A DNA stretch of 64,000 nt from Fistularia commersonii (lineage: Eukaryota; Chordata; Actinopteri; Syngnathiformes; Fistulariidae), in the NCBI GenBank assembly GCA_037954325.1, contig JBBMNZ010000035.1, positions 9,598,501 to 9,662,500 on the forward strand, given 5' to 3'. The first letter of the stretch is position 1; every line of letters starts with the position of its first letter. Of this stretch, positions 34,135-48,903 are shown one piece after another. Below the pieces are notes generated by a model that was not told the origin of the DNA, did not search any database, and saw nothing but the letters and a program-made list of their open reading frames with translations. The position numbers and the translations under genes were made by a program.

Positions 34135-34952
34135 GTAGGACCATGTTTCATTTTTCCTCCTAACCCAAGACTTTTTCTAGTGTACTGTTTCTATTTTCAA
34201 TTAATCAGATAATCTATATATTTATATTTTGATCTCAATTGTCAAATACAATTAAACCTGCATTATTACCTTGGTAATACACTCGCAATCAACACAACGG
34301 CAGAATCTGTGTGTCAGTCTTTCCGCTTTTGACAATGTGCCAAACAACAAAAATCGCACCAAGTCAAGGGAATTGTGGAAAGCTTCACTCAACAAGTTTA
34401 GTGATTGGGTGGTGCCCTTAGGTTTTGACATCTGTTGGTTAACATCAGAAGAATCCAACATTTTTTTCTTCAAGATTGTGTAGATGTCATGGATTCCGGA
34501 TACAAGAAAAGCAAGGCATTTATATATAATTGTATGATGAGTTATGAAAGGAAAAATAAGAATACTAATACAGTAATATAACCATTTGAGTCTTATTTCT
34601 TGTGTGTTTTGAAAAGAAATAAAAATATAGTTGTGTTGTTTCCTTTGAGCCCTCACCCATCTTATATTTTTTTTTTTTTTGTGGCAACTGCATTACAGAA
34701 TATATGTATTTAATATTCCAATTAAGCAGCAGTGCCATTTATTGTTCTCTTGCTGTCATCGAGCACTCATCTTGCATTCGCATAGATATGAATATGGTAA
34801 GTGCTTTCTAGTGTGTATGTGCAGACATTACTTTGTGTATATTATGAACGTGTGTATGAGTGCCTGTCTGCATATGTGAAGGCTTTTTATTATCCTCCAG
34901 GTAGGTTCCCCAAACAGGTGTGGGTTCCATAATTAATAAAGATTTTTTTTTA

Positions 34953-34955
<3 letters not shown>

Positions 34956-35027
<72 letters not shown>
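34956..35027 (+). repeat. CA dinucleotide microsatellite
   Basis: An uninterrupted (CA)36 array. Confidence 0.95.
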
Positions 35028-35031
<4 letters not shown>

Positions 35032-35623
35032 TTCACAAACACAGCTCTGTGCTTTCATTAAGCTTAACGGACATACACACACACATTCACAGAGTGGGTT
35101 TTCATTAACAGTTGTGTAATTAACAGAGAGATAAGATGCTGAGTCATAGCGTTTCCTATATTAAGTTTGATAATGTTTGTTTTAAGTGGCAGAGGCTGTT
35201 GGACCCCTGGGGGCTTCCTCCCACCTCTAAAACTGAGTAGTCGTCAAGTTTTCGGAGGCTAATTGACTCTGTGGTGCAGCTGTAATGGTGTAATGGTAAA
35301 GTTTAGGAACTCAGCGTGCAAGTTCAAAGGTTATAGAATATATGTGTGTAGTGTACCTAGTCAATACTTTTGTCATATTTTTTTCCTTTTTTTTTTTTTT
35401 TGCTTTTTTTTCCTTTTTTTTTCCTTTTAAAAATGTTATGTAGCAAATATTTTTTAAGGAAAAAAAATTGAAAAGTTGTTTTAGACAAACTCAATAATTC
35501 AATAATCAAAAACTATATACATAGCTGTTAATCAAAAGATGCACTCACACATAAACATGCCCTATCACAATCATTGATTGACATCAGAATGATTAAATTC
35601 AAAATGTCCATCCTGATTAGACA

Positions 35624-35713
35624 AGAAAAGAAAAGAAAAGAAAAGAAAAGAAAAGAAAAGAAAAGAAAAGAAAAGAAAAGAAAAGAAAAGAAAGAAAAAA
35701 AAGAAAAGAAAAG
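35624..35713 (+). repeat. AAAAG pentanucleotide microsatellite
   Basis: About 15 AAAAG units, with slight decay at the right end. Confidence 0.95.
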
Positions 35714-35910
35714 GATATTGTGTCCATATACAAAACCTATAATTCTAAAAGTCAAAAATTTGCCAAAAAGTTATTTGATATAAATTATCTATATAATGGG
35801 CCGCATGTGTGGAGTCTGCAATTTCTTTTTTTCATTTTCAAACAATCCAAACTCATGAAGTTGATTAATTGAAGTCTTTTTAGCAATGTGAATTAGAGAG
35901 TGAACATGAC

Positions 35911-36041
35911 TGTCTCCATATGTATCTGGTGATTGATTTGCAACCTGTTCAGATAAGATCCCACCCCTCAACCAGTGCCAGATGGGATTGCTTTCAGCAC
36001 CACCCTGAGAGCATGCTAAGCAGCAGGATGGGGAACGAAAG
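35911..36041 (+). mobile_element. tRNA-headed SINE-like repeat, degraded 3' fragment
   Basis: Carries TATCTGGTGATTGATTTGCA, ACCTGTTCAGATAAGATCCC and CAGTGCCAGATGGGATTGCT, a diverged version of the 3' part of the family seen at 5656-6021. Confidence 0.6.
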
Positions 36042-36631
36042 AATATATAAAGTCAATAAAATACCTTGTGATCAGTGAGCTCATCTTTTATCTGATAGCA
36101 AACACAATGTACAAGAGTGGAATCACTACATCTGAGGGTTATAAAGGGTTTTGAGGCTCCAGCACAGAAAAGTGTTTGAAAACTTCAGGGAAGCACACTA
36201 AAGTTGTTCATCACTTGAATGATGGGGTTGAGTTGGAGATGAGTTGTGAGAGAGCAAAAAGAAGTTGGGAGGTTTTGTGGGCTTCACCTTCATTGTTATC
36301 CCTTCCTCCTGAATGAAGGTGATTGTCTGTCAACCATGGACTTGTCCTTCCTCCAGCGATTGTGTGTATGCGTGTGTTTGTGATGTGGAGTAACTCAAAC
36401 AACTCATGTAAACCTATCAGCTGCCTTGTTTCCAATAGAGGTGTGTGTGTATGTGGGTGTGGGTGTATGTGTGTGAGTGTGTGTGGAAGAAGGTGCGGGG
36501 CAATTCAGTTGATACTTTGAGAATGAGGAGCAGGAAAAGTCAGAATAAAAGTACAGGCATTATTTGTTCTCCTCAGAGGAAATATTAGACTAGAGACGTC
36601 TGGCTGGATCCCAGTGGAAGGACCTACACAC

Positions 36632-36696
<65 letters not shown>

Positions 36697-36747
36697 ACAT
36701 ACACATATACACACATACACACATACACACATACACACATACACACA
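36632..36747 (+). repeat. CA microsatellite with imperfect ACAT tail
   Basis: (CA)n to about 36690 followed by CACATACA-type units. Confidence 0.93.
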
Positions 36748-39700
36748 AACTCACACACGCCCAGCTGCTGTTTGCTCAGTTATTTGATATTGGGGATCTC
36801 AACAGGGAAACAAAAAGAAAGAGAAAATGCATTTACATACCCTAATACAGGCAGACTTTCAATTGAACTAACTAAAAGTTAAATTACCTTAGTCCCCCTT
36901 TTTCAATTTCATCATTTGTATTTTTCATGAAAAATCATGAACTCAATGCATAAATTATCACAAAATAATGTTATGTTTTAATTGTTTCCCTCTACAGTGA
37001 AGCTAAGGCTTTATTTCAAAGTGTCGATGGTGAAGAAGGTTCATACAGTGATGAAAATTAAGCAATAAAACAATAAAACAAGGGAGCGGGGGGAAGAGAT
37101 GAAGGCAGACAGGGAGGTTAGAGACACTCGCTCTTTGCTAACCAGATTACTTTACTATATGTCAACAAAATCTTTAATCCATTAGGCATCTTTAAGCTGC
37201 TTAACACTATAACCTTAACTGTTAGACACATACACAAACACACAAGTACGCGCACACAACCATATGTTGTTTTCAGACAAAGTTGAGTTTTTGCTTGTAT
37301 ATTAATCACAGGATTATATATACAACACAAATAGTTATTACGCAGAACAATATTATTCCATTGGATACATGTGAATATCCAAATTTGATAAAGGATACGC
37401 GTTAAAAAAAGGAATGTCTAATAATAGGCAGTAAACGCCTTAATTTTCTTGTAACCTCTATTCACTTGCTTTGTTTAGCGAGCTCTCAGGGGATCATATA
37501 TGTACATGTATATTTTTTACTTATTAATGTATTTCAATTGCAAGGGACAAGTACAGAACAAATACTTGCTGTTCGCAGAAGCAATGTAAGATAATATGTA
37601 CATCTTAGCTCAGCTTCAACCGAGTCTCCAGCAGTCCCCAGTCTCATGAACCAAACAATCAGCATTTACCTAATTACAGATTATGATCAGTGCACATGGG
37701 AATTAAGTAGAAATAATATAAGAAAGATTCATTAGGAAAATACATGAAAATACAGTTGCAATTAATTTTCATCTCTTGACATCTGTGACCAGGGGGAAAA
37801 ATACAGCTATTAATAAACCTGAGCTGAGCTCGAGATTAAATAAGGGATTTACACATTTTTTTTTGTTTCAGTGCCAGCTGAAGTCTGAACATTTTTATGT
37901 ATTTTCTTATTTTACTTATCCATTTATTTATTTACTTATTTATTTATTAGTGTCCTAGAGATATACCACATACAAAACTTCCTGTCAACTGGGATTGGTC
38001 CAGAGCAATGACGGTACCAAAAAAAGATAAGGAAAAACTATTTCTTCTGAACTTATATTTCAAGCTGTAAATTAAAAACAAGAGATATTAAAAAGACAAA
38101 AAGAAAACATAATTGATGAAACTAAACAAAGAAAGAAAAATATTATATAAATACTATGCTAAATATATAATGGTGGGGGATGTAGATCTTTAAAAGACCG
38201 CATTGTTTCGCTCATTTCTAAGAGCATATTTGGTCATTGATTGAAAACCAGACGTGGTGATTATTAATCAACGATCTCCCCACTTTCAGAATGATTACAT
38301 TCATTTTTCATCTCAGGGCCTTGTGGAGGTGCTGAAAGGTAACTATATAGTAGCTAAATACTGACACTGCTTTTTACTGCCTGCTTAAAGAGAATGCTAA
38401 TGAACCTGTGTTTTGAAAAATACATTTTCTAGATAACAGCCAGTGGTGGCATTTGTAGGAGGAGAGGATAATCTATTCAATAAAACACTGTATGGGGCTT
38501 TTGTAGACCACACGCTTGTCACAATGTATATGAAGGAGTAATAATAGTGATGAACAGCGTAAAATAATGCTTGAATTCACTTGAAGTGTGCATTGGGGTG
38601 TCAAACCACGTACATATTTACATATTGCTCCATCACTGAAAAAAGACAGAGAAGAGACTTGGTGCAGTGAAGGCTGTCACAAATGCATCAAGGATTCTGA
38701 GTAATGGCCCCCGGCCTGATTTTAAGCTGCAGAATGTGTTGTTAGAATCACATAGAAAAAATCAGCCATTCTCCAATAATAAAAAAAATAAATCATGAAA
38801 AAAGCTTTAATGATAAAACTCAGTTCACCTCCTAGTTGTCCTATAAGATCTGACGAATCAAGCCGTTGTCATGTTGCCTTGCAAGCAATTTCTTTGCAAC
38901 CCTGAGCACTGGATTGTACTACTGGTGTTTAGCTAAAGTTAGCTGTAATAAAAAAATAAAAAAAAAATGGACACATAATGCAAAGGATTCCACATGAAAT
39001 TGGATTTGCACAAAAGAGGGATTCTGTTTGGGCTCTCAACAGCAGAATGCAATTCCTTGCCTTTTGTTGGCTTCAATTTTTCAAAGTTTTTGAGTGTTTT
39101 TTTTTTTTTTTGATCGAGCTTTGTAAAGGTGTGAAGAACCTTAGTACAAGTGACCCCAATTTATGGTTCTTTACACATTAAAGAGATTTTTTTCATTTTC
39201 AAACTTTGGTCGATCTGTTTGAGATGGGCCCTTAAGTAAGATGAGAAGTTAAAAGTTATTCTCTTTTCTGCGTATTTGAGAAATACAGACCTGCCACATA
39301 CCAGGTCATGGACACACCGTGCTTATGAACATACAGTATATATACTAAAATGAGAGGCACATCATTAAATGTGATTAAGACTTGGTAGAAAGAGGAGGAG
39401 AGTGAGGAGGAAACCATCGGGGGGTGGGGGGTGGGGTAATTAATTTCTATTCAAAAAATCCAAAATGGTAGAAGATATTTTGATTTGTCTTGATTCACCA
39501 AAACTGATAAGTTTTCTTTTACAAGATTAATAAAATAAAATAATTTCATTTACTTTATTTTATTCATTTTTTTCCCCCTCTGGCTGACCCTCCAGCAAAC
39601 TATGGTGTGATCAAGTCCTCCTGTTCTCAAACCAGATGCATTATAGCCTGTTACAACTGCTTATTTCATTGTCAGATTGCACGCTTCATATTGAAACACA

Positions 39701-40280
39701 CATTGTGATGAATTCTGAAAAAAGAGAGACATAAATGCAGATACATTTTTGTAGCTTATCCACTCCACTATCCATTGATTTTAAATTGATTTCACTTAGC
39801 TATTACTGGCAGATGTGGAAAAAGAAACAAGAGCCTCAATATATACTGAGTAGAATAAGTTCTATTCAAATGCAACGTCCTCATATTAGGACTCATGGTC
39901 ATAAAATGTTAAAATACTTATATTGGAAGTGTATACCAGGCAGTGCTTATATGACTCTCACAAGTTTTCTGATATTATTGCTATACAAGATCATATATAA
40001 GACCAATTGTTGCAGTCAGAGACACACAAATGCATGTGTGCACATCTACTAATGACATACACACTGGCAAGGAGACAATAGACCTGACATATCACTGCAA
40101 TAACCAAAATTCACATATGTAACTGCGGCAATCATATACATCCACATATATGTGTTTCCATGTTGAATACAAAACAGAATATCGAAATAAAATATGTATG
40201 ACTTTTTTTATCCTTGTAGCAAGAAAAGTGCTTTTTTTCCACCAGCAAGTGAAATATATGAGTCTTCAGGATGTACACAA

Positions 40281-40328
40281 ACAACCACACACACCCACAC
40301 AAACACACACACACACACACACACACAC
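40281..40328 (+). repeat. CA-rich microsatellite
   Basis: (CA)n with CCCACAC and AAACAC interruptions at the left end. Confidence 0.88.
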
Positions 40329-42692
40329 AGAGCCCTGGTGCCAGTCATATTCAATAGCAATCTACTGCTGACCAGAGAAATCAATGAAAAACAGACTAAC
40401 TGACTAGAGGGTTTAACTTTGGCGCCGTAGACATAGAGAAGACACTTCATTCCATCAAGTGGCCAACATTAAATCATTAACCTTGCAGGATCGCTCTTTT
40501 CCTCCTTTCAATCCTTCCATTCACTCTTCCATTACTCCTTTAAGCCGAGATACACTCACTCATAATTCTCCGGACGAGAAAAAAAAAGAAAAGCTCCCTC
40601 TGTCAGCTTTGAAGACAATTTTGATAATAGCAGTGTAACAATTAATAATGAATGAACATGTAATAAGGGAAAAAAAGGATAATGATCGTTGTAGTGCAGG
40701 GCTAATGAGTCGCAGCACTTTCAAGGAAACGTCATTGTACATTCAATCTAACAAGGGTACTTCTGTAAACGAAAAGTTACTTGATTGTCATTTATCTGGT
40801 GCTGCGTGGTCTCTGGCATCAAGTCCTCCCTTCTCCTCTTTGGGTGCATCTCAGAAGCCATTTAGGCAGAATCCATTTCCAGAAAGGCAAGAGGAGAAGG
40901 TGCAAAAGAGGCAGATGGGCAGAGAAATGAAGAAAGAGGGGGACGGTGAAAGTATTGCTGATAGTAATCTTCTGCTGCTGATGGCCCCTTTTACTTGCGG
41001 TACCAGTGCGAGGCTCTCGTCCTTAAACGTTGGAAGAATACATAGGTTCAGCACTGTTGTCTTGGGTATATATGATTTCTCTCAGGCTGAGTAGATGCTC
41101 TGCATGAGCAACAGAACATGCGGCCTGGTGATATACCTGGAGGTCCGTGTAGCATTATCTTTTCTTTCAAGGGATCCCTGATGAAGAGCCTCAGTGAGCA
41201 AAAAGCAACACATTTTTAAAAAAAAAGAGACTGCATAATTCCTGAAAACATGATATAAGGATGCAAAATAGTCATTTTAGAAGAGCCGCCTAGTTATTCT
41301 TACCGGATCAAATGAAGGTGAGCTTTAATCACTTTCAGCATAAGCTGTGAGTCCATAGTTTTGTGTTGTGTTTTTTTTAATAGACAGATAACATCTATAT
41401 TAGATTAAAAAAAGATTTTGTGCAACACAGTGATGAATATGAATCACAGTTAATGAATTAAGCCAGCTCCCTGTTAATTTCCGAATTCACGATGATTAAT
41501 AATGCTCGCCCATGGATATGAGGAAACATTGCTGGCATGCACGTATGTCTAGCACAGTGCTAATTCTGCCAGGCATCTATACACTTATTAATAATAATAA
41601 TAATACTTTTTTTATAGTTAACTGTAATTTTAACTTGTTGAGTTTGTGTGACCTGCCAAAGGTCCATTCCTTCCATATGAAGGAAAATTGTTACTATGGT
41701 GGTTTAATGATTCTAATCTTTGCATCATCTTCCACTGATTAATCATTCTAATCGTTTTTTGGTTGTTGTTTTTTTTTAAATGTTATGTATATATGATTTT
41801 TAACATAATTAATATATAGTACAATATAATATTTATGCTGTCTTATGCTCTAAATGTCAAGTTGTTTCTTGACAGGCTCACTGTTCTTTTTTTGGAAATA
41901 ATTATAAATGGTGAATTTGTTTTAACATGTAATATATTTAAAAAAGTTCTGCCAATATCAATCTTGGTATGATTTGTAATTATCAAACTATGCTTTCACA
42001 ATGTTAAGAGAAAAATTCTGCAGATTCTTCATTACGCAAAAAAAGTCCATGATTTGGGAAAAAAAATTAAAAGTAACTGATTCTGAGGGGAAAATTTCAG
42101 TCTGCTTTATAGAAAACTTTTAAAGTGAGACTGGGCTCTCAGCGAGTTTGAAATCAATAAAACAAAGAATAAATTTAAAAAAGAATTTGGCTGTGTTTTA
42201 ATCACAACCCCTGTTTATCACCCAAACCTGTTGCAGTTTTCCTCAGTAGCTGTGCATGTGGTGATGTCTTCAGCTAAAGCAGTTCAAAATTATCATCGTC
42301 ATCGTTGGTCTGACATCCTTGATGGGTTCATTGTACAGAACAAATTTCGCCACAAGGGATTTATAAAGGATAAATTATTCTATTTTTATTTTATAATCTC
42401 TGTCTTCCTTTGTATCAAATGTACTGCATGAATTATGTTTCCACAATGACTTAGAAATATCCCTACTGAGTTTTACATGAAAACCGTTAAAAAGACTGTC
42501 CAAGTTGCAAGTTATTAAGAGCATGAATGTTAAGTTTCACATCTTGACAAGTTTATGAAAGTCTCGAAAGTTAGCTGCTGAACCTGCAGAACAATAGGAA
42601 CAATATTAATGAGGCAACATCAATAGCCAAGTATCATCAAATAATGTTATAAAATAATGTAATTATTGATAATGATAGAATTATTATTTTAT

Positions 42693-42775
42693 TTGAGAGA
42701 GGATATGAAGGTAGTTGGTGAGAGAGAAAAGGATACAGAGAATAGGGTTAGATGGAGAAAGTAGATTTGCCGAAA
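42693..42775 (+). mobile_element. RTE-like LINE, 3' end fragment (copy D)
   Basis: GAGAGAGGATATGAAGGTAG, then GGATACAGAGAATAGGGTTA and GATGGAGAAAGTAGATTTGC, match the last part of copies A (near 14030-14090) and C (near 52570-52645). Only the 3' terminus is present, as expected from 5' truncation during reverse transcription at the target site. Confidence 0.8.
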
Positions 42776-43984
42776 GAAGAAAAAGAAGCAGGAGGTCATT
42801 TTGATCAATAGATTTTATCAATGTATTTATTCATATTTAATCATTGTATTATTACATGAGACCAGGCATCTGACTGGGACAGCCATAACAGTCAAAACCA
42901 GGTTGAGAAGGAATGATTGCATACACAGATCAGGAGGGATGTAAACCAGGCTGGGGCACAGGAGGAGCAGGATTACGTAAATAAAACAGATAGAGACAAG
43001 ACAAACTCTTCAAAGTAAAACCAAATCGCAGACGGATCACTGTGAGAAAACAGACCCGTTGTACCAAAACACAATCCAGATGTGCAGGATAAGCGATACA
43101 GCCAGGGCTTCTAATGAGTTGATCCGAGTTTGTGCACTATGACAATTGAGTTTGTCAAGCCAGGTGAAGGAATCCAGGATGAGTGTATATCCAAAGGAAA
43201 GAAAAAAATAAACTTGTGGAGCAGAGGTCTCCAACTCCTGGGAGGGGGACAGGGGGAATTGCATTAATGAAAAATAAATTGATGAAAAAAAAAGGAAAAT
43301 AATTGCATTTTACGAATATAATGATTTTTTTGTATTAGATAAATTAGTACAAAAAGCCAGACGGATAATAAAATACCATGTTCAGGTGAAACATGGATTG
43401 GGACAGAGATTGAGAGAGACAGTAATACAATGCAATATCAGCACAAAACTGGATATTTTTATGACCATGTTCACAATGTTGCCAAATGTTAAAACTGTTG
43501 ATTCGAATATAAGCAAAAGGTTTATCGATTCAGTAGTAATTTTCTAAATGTTCTCTCTCTTTCTCTCTCTCTCTCTAAACACTGTCTTCAAAGCTTGTTT
43601 CGACAGATCACGACACAGTAATTAATTAAACCAGTCGAAATAAACCAAATAATAAAAATCAATGTCACAGGTAATGGGTGAAACGCAACCCACGTGACCC
43701 TGCAAGGTTTCACAAGTCCACTGGGAGACCGTGGCACTGATTTATGAAGTGGAGGGACATTATCTCCTCGGCGATGACCGAATCCTGACCAGTATTGACT
43801 CTGTGTCCATTACAGAGATTCAGGTTTCAATTAGAGTGTGAGACATCATGAACTCTATTTTCGGTATTCTGGCGAACATAGCAAGAAATAGAGTTTAGCA
43901 TTCGGGACGTTACCCTCAAAATGCTTATGAAATCAAGATGAGCGGTTTTGTTTCGGTGACATCTGTGTTGTAATTGTCCTCTCT

Positions 43985-44150
43985 AATGGTTCCCGCCTGA
44001 GTTGTTCTTTAATCACCTTGCGGTTTCACATTCACCCACACACACAACAGTGATAGCCGAGCTGCCTTGCAAGGCACTAACCAGAGCATCAGGAGCAATT
44101 TGGGGTTTAGTGTTTGGCCCAAAGGCACTGCAACATGCAGACAGGAGGAG
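43985..44150 (-). mobile_element. SINE-like repeat, decayed
   Basis: Shows GAGTTGTTCTTTAATCACCT, GCGGTTTCACATTCACCCAC, GCCTTGCAAGGCACTAACCA and then GGTTTAGTGTTTGGCCCAAA, a layout I recognise from a dispersed repeat of fish genomes in reverse orientation. The tRNA-like head expected at the right end is degraded. Confidence 0.6.
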
Positions 44151-45436
44151 CCTGATATTTGTCAATTTTTGTGGCCTCCGCCACGGGACCGGACTTTGTT
44201 GTCCCGCTGTGTTCAAATGTGATCCAAGAAAGACATCAATACTGTCAGGAACTGACCAGGCAATGAGTGGTTTTATTAGAGGTCAAGAAATAAACTTATG
44301 AGATCCCGGGCCCGAATGAATGTCAACCCGAGGGGATCATTCACCCTCCCAAGACATTCGCCGAGGCGCGTCCAGTCGGATGTGCAGATAAGGAAGATTC
44401 GACCCTGCTCTGAGGGACAATGGGTGATTTATACCACTATCTCAATGGTCAAGGTTTCTTCAAACTAAGGAGTTGTTTTTAACAATCTTCAGAAGTGGCC
44501 AGCCAGGTGTGCCAGGCTGCATTGGACTGGGCCTTGGGATACGTCATCTATAGTGAGCGGGGGATGTTAGTGGAAAAATACAAAGTTGGGTGTACTTTTG
44601 TCATGAATTTTAACAGATTCAACTGCCAACCTTTGAAAAAAGAGAATTGGTCGTCTGTATTTTCTATAATTTTCAGACTAAACTTTAGACACCTTATGAA
44701 CAAAACACTAAGAAAAAAAAAATACAAAAATAAATAAATACATGTAAATTCATGAATGAGACTCATTTTGGACAAAAGAAAGAAAAAAGTAAAAGAAAAA
44801 AACAGAAAATGAACAAAACATGAGGCAACTCTGGATAAATTAGTTGAAAGTGATAGGTAAGAAGAAAAAACACCAAATGCATGTTTATGTGCTGGTCAGC
44901 AGGAATCAGACATTTCAAGGTGAGAATGAAGATCAGATATCAAGCAGATCAGGTTCAGATCCGCTTTCATATCTGTCACATTATAATGAGACTATTGATG
45001 TACCGTCATTTCAGAGTTGCTGCACACACTCACTCACTCATACACATACAAGAAGCTTGCAAATTTTCATCTTCTCCTCTTCCCTATTTGAAGATGAAAT
45101 GCATATTCTCCAACTCTCTACACACTCACAAACCTCACGCACACACGCAAACCAATGCACCTACACTGATACCATCTCTTTACCTTCTTCAGCCTCTTTT
45201 TTTTTCTTCGCTTACCTGTTATCTTCATGCATTCTCTCACTCTCCCTGACACACACACACATACATACCCACAAACACACACACACATATGCATGCACGC
45301 ACACAATCTCATTAGTATGTGGTGCTCTGTAATGGCTAGATCGATAGTTGTTCTGTTCTTACAGGATCATTTGGCCTCTGAAGCAAATGCTCTGACAGCC
45401 ACTACATCATTAGGACGTTACCACTTGCCTGCCTCA

Positions 45437-45439
<3 letters not shown>

Positions 45440-45512
<73 letters not shown>

Positions 45513-45513
45513 G
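45440..45513 (+). repeat. CT dinucleotide microsatellite
   Basis: (CT)n with one CCCT interruption near 45487. Confidence 0.95.
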
Positions 45514-46005
45514 TCTTTCATTTTACTTACCTTTTGCCGCTTCATTCCTTCCTACCCCTTTTCTTCTTGTTCCTCGCATCTTCTCTCTTTTCAAAGACCC
45601 TTATATACTTCTAGACATTCCTTTTGAGGCCTGCTTATCATTAACTATTCATTAATTTGTGTATATATTTATATTTATTTGGAATATATTCTTCAACCTT
45701 TGATTTTCTTTATCCGAGTTGATAACAATTATGTTTATTTGGCGATGATGATTTCTAGGCTGGTGTATTGCTAGTGACTGATGACACAGGAATTTTGCCG
45801 ATTTGACTAACTTAATTCATCAATTGCATTGATTCATTTCACTGGAGCCAAATACAAAGCTGAGGGAGTTGGATTCTAGGATAGTTGATGTATAGGAAGG
45901 GTTAATCAAAGGCTTTATTTAATCCTCAGTGGTAATCAAAAGATCCCTTATATCCATACATTCTGAAACAAAAAAAGATGAAATTGAAAAAGATTAACTT
46001 ACTGG

Positions 46006-46190
46006 GGTTGGGGTGGGTGATAGTGGGTGGGAGCCTTTCCCTGCTGTCATTGGGCGAGTGGCGGGATTAACTGTGGACTGGATGCCAGGTATAAACACAT
46101 GCAACTATTAGCTCTCACATTTATACGTCTGAGCAGTTCAGGGTCTCCAATGAACCTACTGCAGATAGAAGTTAATGTCCATCCCCAAGT
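46006..46190 (-). mobile_element. tRNA-headed SINE-like repeat, degraded internal fragment
   Basis: CCCTGCTGTCATTGGGCGAG, then TAACTGTGGACTGGATGCCA and GTCTCCAATGAACCTACTGC, correspond to the 3' half of the family at 5656-6021 in reverse orientation. Confidence 0.65.
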
Positions 46191-47401
46191 GGACAAAGTT
46201 ACAGCGCCTCATTTTTAAGGCTTATTTTTAAGCGCATCAGCCAATGTCGGTCAAGCTATTTATTCATATATTTGTCTGCTGAGAGATCAAACAGTTGATG
46301 TTTACATTTATTTATTTAATTATGGATTTGTTTGTTTATATATCATACAGTATGTATCGGTATGTCATTGTGATATGGTCCTAGTTCCAGTTTGCCCCAT
46401 GTATGATTTAACTATTGTATGTATGTGTTATGCATTTAAGTTGCTTCAAAATAAATACATGAATTAATAAATTGGAGTAATTAATTGAAATGGATTTTTA
46501 AAAAATAGATACTGATACGATAAAAAAATTATATCTTGATCCATTCTTCAAGAAAAAAAATGATGAAAAAATCAGGATAAAAAGATCCTCTTCTCTGACT
46601 ATGTCAACTTTATGGGGCACACCATTTTGATTTCACTTACGATTAATAATTCATTTTCATTTTCACTTTTCATCACATACAAACAAAAATGCTTTTTTAT
46701 TAGTTTATTCGAATACAGTAAAATCCCCAAAACCCAGTTTCCCCAGGAGGACTAGTTTAAAAAAAAATCATTTATAATATAAGTAATAAATGCTTTTGTA
46801 TTTTTTGTATGCATTCATGTGGTGTTGAATTATGGCCCCGGTATCTTAGAGCTTGAATGATCCAATTAGCCAAAATTCTGTTGACTGTCGGGTTGACTAT
46901 ACTGCCATCCAAAGGCTACCAGGGATAACTGGATTTTGTTGATCCAAGTCTTTTTCTTTTCTTTAATCAAATATATAAATGTACCCACATATCAATATTC
47001 ATAGCAAACATATAACAATAACAATTGTGATTTCAGTTCCTCTATGTTTAAGTACTTCACAATGTCAGCAGGGGAAGGGTGGGTGTAGAATTGATGGTAA
47101 AGTGAGCAACTGTGATGTTAAACTTTATGAAAGCTTTTTGCTAGTTTTTATTTTTATTTCAATTCTGCAGAACCCTGAGCTAAAGATAAAAGCTGAAAGA
47201 ATTAACCTCACCTAAGAGCTTTTGCATCCAAAGTAGATGCATTTAAAGCAATGTTAATGTCGCCATCAGTTTTGTTTTTTTAGAAAATGAAAAACGAATA
47301 TGATGTGATAAAACCATGGCGTATCTTATTTCACGAACATATTCAATATTAAAGAAAGACAAAACCAACAAAGACAGACTGAAAGTGACACCGAAAATAA
47401 T

Positions 47402-47458
47402 TTTCCTTTCCTTTCCTTTCCTTTCCTTTCCTTTCCTTTCCTTTCCTTTCCTTTCCTT
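47402..47458 (+). repeat. TTTCC pentanucleotide microsatellite
   Basis: About 11 tandem TTTCC units. Confidence 0.95.
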
Positions 47459-48731
47459 GCTGTGCCTTTCTTTTTTCCGTTTTCCTCTTTTTTTCCAACA
47501 GAAAAAAGGTCAGTTACTATTTGCCGCACTAATGAAGTAGTCGTGTTTTTGCTGGAAATGGAGAAATTACCATGTTTAAACCTACCTCTTTTTTTCCCCT
47601 CTCCCACATAGACACTCACACAGACACACTCGGGCAAACACACGTTAGCCTTCCCAAAAGTGTCTTGAAAGCTAGTGATAGTGTGGCTGACCTCAGCATA
47701 TGGCCGATTTTACTGAGAAACTTCACATTGCTTCGTGCACGCGAAATCACACTGCTCCCTTATTTCCATCCCTCTTATTCGCCATGCACACGCACATGCA
47801 CACGCACACACACAAACACACACACTTTCTCACATTTCCTTGTCCTTGGCAGCTATTTCTGCTGTCATATGGCTGCAACTAAATGTGATTATGACACTAA
47901 CAAAGGCTGTTTAGCTAGAAGTATGTGTGTGCACATGCATGTGCTTGAGCGTGCACATTTGCAGGCCTGTTGAGTGGGAAGGCCAGTCTGTCTCTCATCC
48001 TCGCCAGCTTCTAACAACATTTTGTATTGTTCCCTGTCTTACACAGCTTCTGTTCTGTATAGCTTTAATAGACAGAGACATCTCAGTGCACAGATTTAAG
48101 CAACACAAAGAACAAATGCACACAAATGCAAAAATGTCAAAATATGTGACTCTCTCGCTCCATTGTCAGAATTTCTCATCTTCCCTTGTGTATTTTCAAT
48201 CTCCATAAGGACAAGATAAGTATAGTTGCAATAACAAGTCAGCTTTCATTCTAGACGCAATTGTTAGGGCCACCTGTTGCTGACACTGTGTTCCACTAGT
48301 GCATTTTGACAAATTGTGCTGCTCCCACTTATGCAGGTGTATTATGGGATGATTCAGGGAAAAGTGGGTGGCAATAAAAGAAAGCAGACTGATGCTGTGG
48401 TCTGTTTGGGTGGACACTGTTGGGGGCAATGCTGATGTCTGCCAGGTCCTGGTCATAGGAGGACAGGAAAAACTCAAACGAAGGACTCCAAACAGCTTTT
48501 TCATCATTGATAATATGTGAATGGAAAATGTAACCTTATTCTCATGCATATTATGTATGTTTCCAATACAAACACACTTATTCAGTGTAGTCCACAGTGT
48601 ATTGACACTTCCCGCTGCACTCATCAGGTACCTTGCTGCGAAGTTGCCTGCACGATTGTGCATAACATTGATACCTCGGTAATCTGAATAATGCAGACAT
48701 AAAAAATATGAATAGATACAAAGTATGACAC

Positions 48732-48797
48732 ATTATTATTATTATCATTATTATTATTATTATTATTAATGGTAGTAGTAGTAGTAGTAGTAGTAGG

Positions 48798-48841
<44 letters not shown>

Positions 48842-48903
48842 CATTATTATTATTATTATTATCATCATTATTATCATCATTATTATTATTATCATTAGTA
48901 GTA
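48732..48903 (+). repeat. TTA / TAG trinucleotide microsatellite
   Basis: A (TTA)n array interrupted by a (TAG)n block (about 48773-48795) and TCA-containing units. Translations in all frames are low-complexity. Confidence 0.94.

Larger units (their letters stand above)
34135..43984 (+). other. tenm3: Intron after the fourth tenm3 coding exon, first part
   Basis: Intronic because coding exon 4 ends in a GTAGGA donor and I find no following teneurin exon. Microsatellites and repeat fragments are listed separately. A possible tRNA-like remnant (A-box match TGGTGTAATGG at 35286-35296) is weak. No other gene recognised. Confidence 0.7.

Noticed and set aside
44495..44737. Open frame after AG considered as the next teneurin exon
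   Set aside because: The peptide does not resemble the teneurin proline-rich or transmembrane segment.
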